A stretch of DNA of 64,000 bases, taken from WHSO01 sp050485485 (lineage in GTDB: Bacteria; Pseudomonadota; Alphaproteobacteria; SMXQ01). The stretch lies in contig JBJHBM010000004.1 of the NCBI GenBank assembly GCA_050485485.1, positions 36,906 through 100,905 of the forward strand, written 5' to 3'. Made by a program: the position numbers and the translations under genes. Position 1 is the stretch's first letter. Each line of letters starts with the position of its first letter. The notes under the pieces were generated by a model. It saw only the letters and a program-made list of their open reading frames with translations, was not told the origin of the DNA and searched no databases. Below, piece by piece: positions 62,143 through 64,000 of this stretch.

Positions 62143-63039
62143 ATGCCTTTCGTGACGCCCGACGACGCAACGGTGACCGTCCTCGACGGCATCGGCGCGC
62201 TCATGGCGCGCTACGACGGCGTCGTCCTCGACCTTTGGGGCGTCGTCCACGACGGTCGCGACCCCTATCCGCACGCGGTGGCGACGCTCGCCGCCCTCAA
62301 GGCGGCGGGCAAGAAGGTGGTGATGCTGTCGAACGCGCCGCGCCGCGCCCGGGCGGTGGCCGACGCCATGGCCGCGATGGGCATCGCGCGCGACCTCTAC
62401 ACCGACGTGCTGTCCTCGGGCGAGCTCGCCTGGCGGGCGCTCGCCGCGCGCGCGGAGCCCGACCTCGCGGCGCTGGGGCGGCGCTGCGTCCACATCGGGC
62501 CGGCGCGCGACCTCGGCCTGTTCGACGGACTCGGCCTCGAGCGGATCGCGGCGCCCGAGGCGGGCGCCTTCATCCTCAACACCGGCCCATGGCGCGACGA
62601 GGAGCGGGTCGAGGACTACGAGGACCTGCTCGCGGCCTCGGCGCGGCTCGCCCTGCCGATGATCTGCGCCAACCCCGACCTCGAGGTGATCCGGGGCGGG
62701 GCCCGCATCATCTGCGCGGGCGCGCTGGCAGCCCGGTACCGCACGCTCGGCGGCCCGGTGCGCGAGTTCGGCAAGCCCCACGCCCATGCCTACGAGGCCT
62801 GCCTCGCCCTCATGGGCATCCCCGACAGGTCCCGCATCGTCGCCATCGGCGATTCGCTCTCGACCGACGTCAAGGGCGCCAACGCCGCCGGGGTGGACGC
62901 GGTGCTGGTGACCTCGGGCATCCACGGCGCCGAGCTCGGCGTCGGCTACGGCGAGCGCGCCGACGGCGCCCGCATCGCCGCCGCCGCCCGCGCCGCCGGG
63001 GTGCGCGTCGCGGCTGCGGTCCCGGCCCTTCTCTGGTAG
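62143..63039 (+). CDS. HAD-superfamily class IIA hydrolase (TIGR01459-like)
   Basis: A 298-residue HAD phosphatase of the NagD-like class IIA group. Motif I is VVLDLWGVVHDG, with the second acidic residue replaced by Trp-Gly as in this subfamily. Motif II is VVMLSNAPRRA, the Lys and motif III region is FGKPHAHAYEACL, and GDSLSTDVKGANAAGVDAV is the C-terminal metal motif. Substrates are phosphorylated metabolites, unspecified. ATG at 62143 gives the family N-terminus. Same strand as the EAL-like gene, 91 bp downstream. Confidence 0.92.
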   Translation: MPFVTPDDATVTVLDGIGALMARYDGVVLDLWGVVHDGRDPYPHAVATLAALKAAGKKVVMLSNAPRRARAVADAMAAMGIARDLYTDVLSSGELAWRALAARAEPDLAALGRRCVHIGPARDLGLFDGLGLERIAAPEAGAFILNTGPWRDEERVEDYEDLLAASARLALPMICANPDLEVIRGGARIICAGALAARYRTLGGPVREFGKPHAHAYEACLALMGIPDRSRIVAIGDSLSTDVKGANAAGVDAVLVTSGIHGAELGVGYGERADGARIAAAARAAGVRVAAAVPALLW

Positions 63040-63128
63040 CCTTTTCTTTACGGACTCCCTGCGACGTTCTAGGGTTTCCACGGGGAATCGACGCGGGCTC
63101 CGGCCCGCGAGGGGGGACATAGCGGGTC

Positions 63129-64000
63129 ATGCGCCTGTCGCGCTTTCGCATCGCCATCGCCGTCGGAGCCGTGCTCACGCTCCTGTGGCTCTATCTGGCT
63201 GCGGCCTACGTCGGCACGCAGGTCGGCTGGGGCAACCTCGCCTTCATGCTGCCGCACGAGATCGGCGCCTTCCTCGCCGGCGTGTTCGCGCCGCTCGCGT
63301 TCCTGTGGCTGGTGCTGCTGGCGCTCGGCGCCCGCGCCCGCGCGAACGAGGCCGCCGAGACCATCGGCGCGCGCCTCGACGCCCTGATCTATCCGCCCGC
63401 GGACGCCACGGAGCGAACCGACGACGTCATCGCCGCCATCGAGGCCGCCCAGGCGCGCTTCGCGGCCGCGGCGGAGGCGGCGACGGGCGACACCGAGCTG
63501 CGCGTCGAGGCGCTCGCCCGCTCCTTCGAGGAGCGCCTCGGCGCCGGCGCCGATACCCTCACGGCCGCGGCCGAAACCGCCGCCGGGCGCCTGGACGCGG
63601 CGGTCGAGAGCCTGGACGCGCGCGGCACCGTCCTCGGCACGGCCGTCCAGGGCGCCGCCGGACGCCTGGAGCCGCTGCTCGCCGGGCTCAAGGCGCAGGA
63701 GGAAGCGCTGGCCGCCGCCGCCGCCGCGCTCGGCACCGGGACCGAGGAGGTCGAGCGCCGCGCCGCCGCGACCCGCGCTGCGCTGGAGGCGGCCGCGGGC
63801 GCCCTGGAGCCGCGCACCGGCGCTGCCGGTGCCGCCCTCGCGGAGGAACTCGCGCGTTTCGAGGGTGCGCTGGAACGCGCCGCCGCCAACGCCGACGCGC
63901 TCGCCGAGCGCAACCGCGAGCGCGCCGCCGCCATGCGCGCCGAGCTCGCCGCGCTGGTGGCGGAGGCCGAGCAGGCCGCGCGCGCGCTGGAGGCCCGCAC
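63129..64000 (+). CDS. Membrane-anchored Ala-rich coiled-coil protein (C-terminus cut by window edge)
   Basis: An open frame of 290 codons without a stop. It starts MRLSRFRIAIAVGAVLTLLW, with two hydrophobic helices (about 8-27 and 45-67: LAGVFAPLAFLWLVLLALG). After them comes a long Ala/Glu/Arg-rich region, helical with coiled-coil-like heptads, including repeats such as AAAETAAGRLDAAVESLDAR. I recognise no family. The layout (two membrane helices, then a cytosolic or periplasmic coiled coil) resembles proteobacterial kinesin-like or apolipoprotein-like hypothetical proteins. High Ala content makes composition-driven similarity misleading. Confidence 0.75.
   Translation, partial: MRLSRFRIAIAVGAVLTLLWLYLAAAYVGTQVGWGNLAFMLPHEIGAFLAGVFAPLAFLWLVLLALGARARANEAAETIGARLDALIYPPADATERTDDVIAAIEAAQARFAAAAEAATGDTELRVEALARSFEERLGAGADTLTAAAETAAGRLDAAVESLDARGTVLGTAVQGAAGRLEPLLAGLKAQEEALAAAAAALGTGTEEVERRAAATRAALEAAAGALEPRTGAAGAALAEELARFEGALERAAANADALAERNRERAAAMRAELAALVAEAEQAARALEAR

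Overview
The window is a GC-rich (roughly two-thirds G+C), densely coded chromosomal segment of an alphaproteobacterium, probably a Rhodospirillales-like or related lineage. The clade call rests on several linked signatures: the smc / DsbA-like / DUF721 / mutY block, a CcrM (GANTC) methyltransferase next to rnhB, a dnaG-rpoD pair with an acidic insertion in sigma-70, EttA, MlaA/MlaC, ETF-ubiquinone oxidoreductase, and an ArsR-methyltransferase/metF/metH operon. I see no insertion sequence, integrase, CRISPR array, rRNA or phage gene. Both ends cut genes: smc on the left, a membrane-anchored Ala-rich coiled-coil protein on the right.

Layout. 1-6.4 kb: chromosome maintenance and repair (smc, DsbA-like oxidoreductase, DUF721, mutY, a VOC protein, ccrM, rnhB). 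6.4-10 kb: a PA0069-type radical SAM protein, two 'selenodomain-associated' transferases and a bacterial voltage-gated sodium channel. 10-13.5 kb: moaB, a soluble lytic transglycosylase and a family-4-like uracil-DNA glycosylase on the minus strand. 13.5-17.8 kb: an ABC-2 exporter pair, a MoaD/ThiS-like protein with a tandemly duplicated tail coupled to a BNR/Asp-box beta-propeller, and an exported methyltransferase. 18-25.7 kb: ETF-QO, dnaG, rpoD and an alpha/beta hydrolase. A CAT-anticodon tRNA follows.

26-40 kb is an accessory-looking uptake and catabolism region. It holds a quinone oxidoreductase, four TctC/Bug-type solute-binding proteins but only one TctA-TctB permease pair, a hybrid histidine kinase, a MarR regulator with a clear promoter/operator, a decayed VOC gene, an MFS exporter and a dienelactone-hydrolase-like enzyme. 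Three binding-protein genes stand alone, each followed by its own hairpin terminator. This suggests interchangeable receptors feeding one shared permease or a permease elsewhere.

40-47 kb has phoH, a GNAT acetyltransferase-HDAC deacetylase fusion (the most unusual gene here), a NarL-type response regulator, ettA and mlaA-mlaC. 47-54 kb is a one-carbon/methionine unit (ArsR-methyltransferase, metF, cobalamin-dependent metH) and pcm. 54-64 kb has thiC with a TPP riboswitch, a cupin protein, a diguanylate cyclase, an aminotransferase, DUF952, pyrD, a membrane EAL-like protein with a broken active site (TipF-like layout), a HAD phosphatase and the truncated coiled-coil gene.
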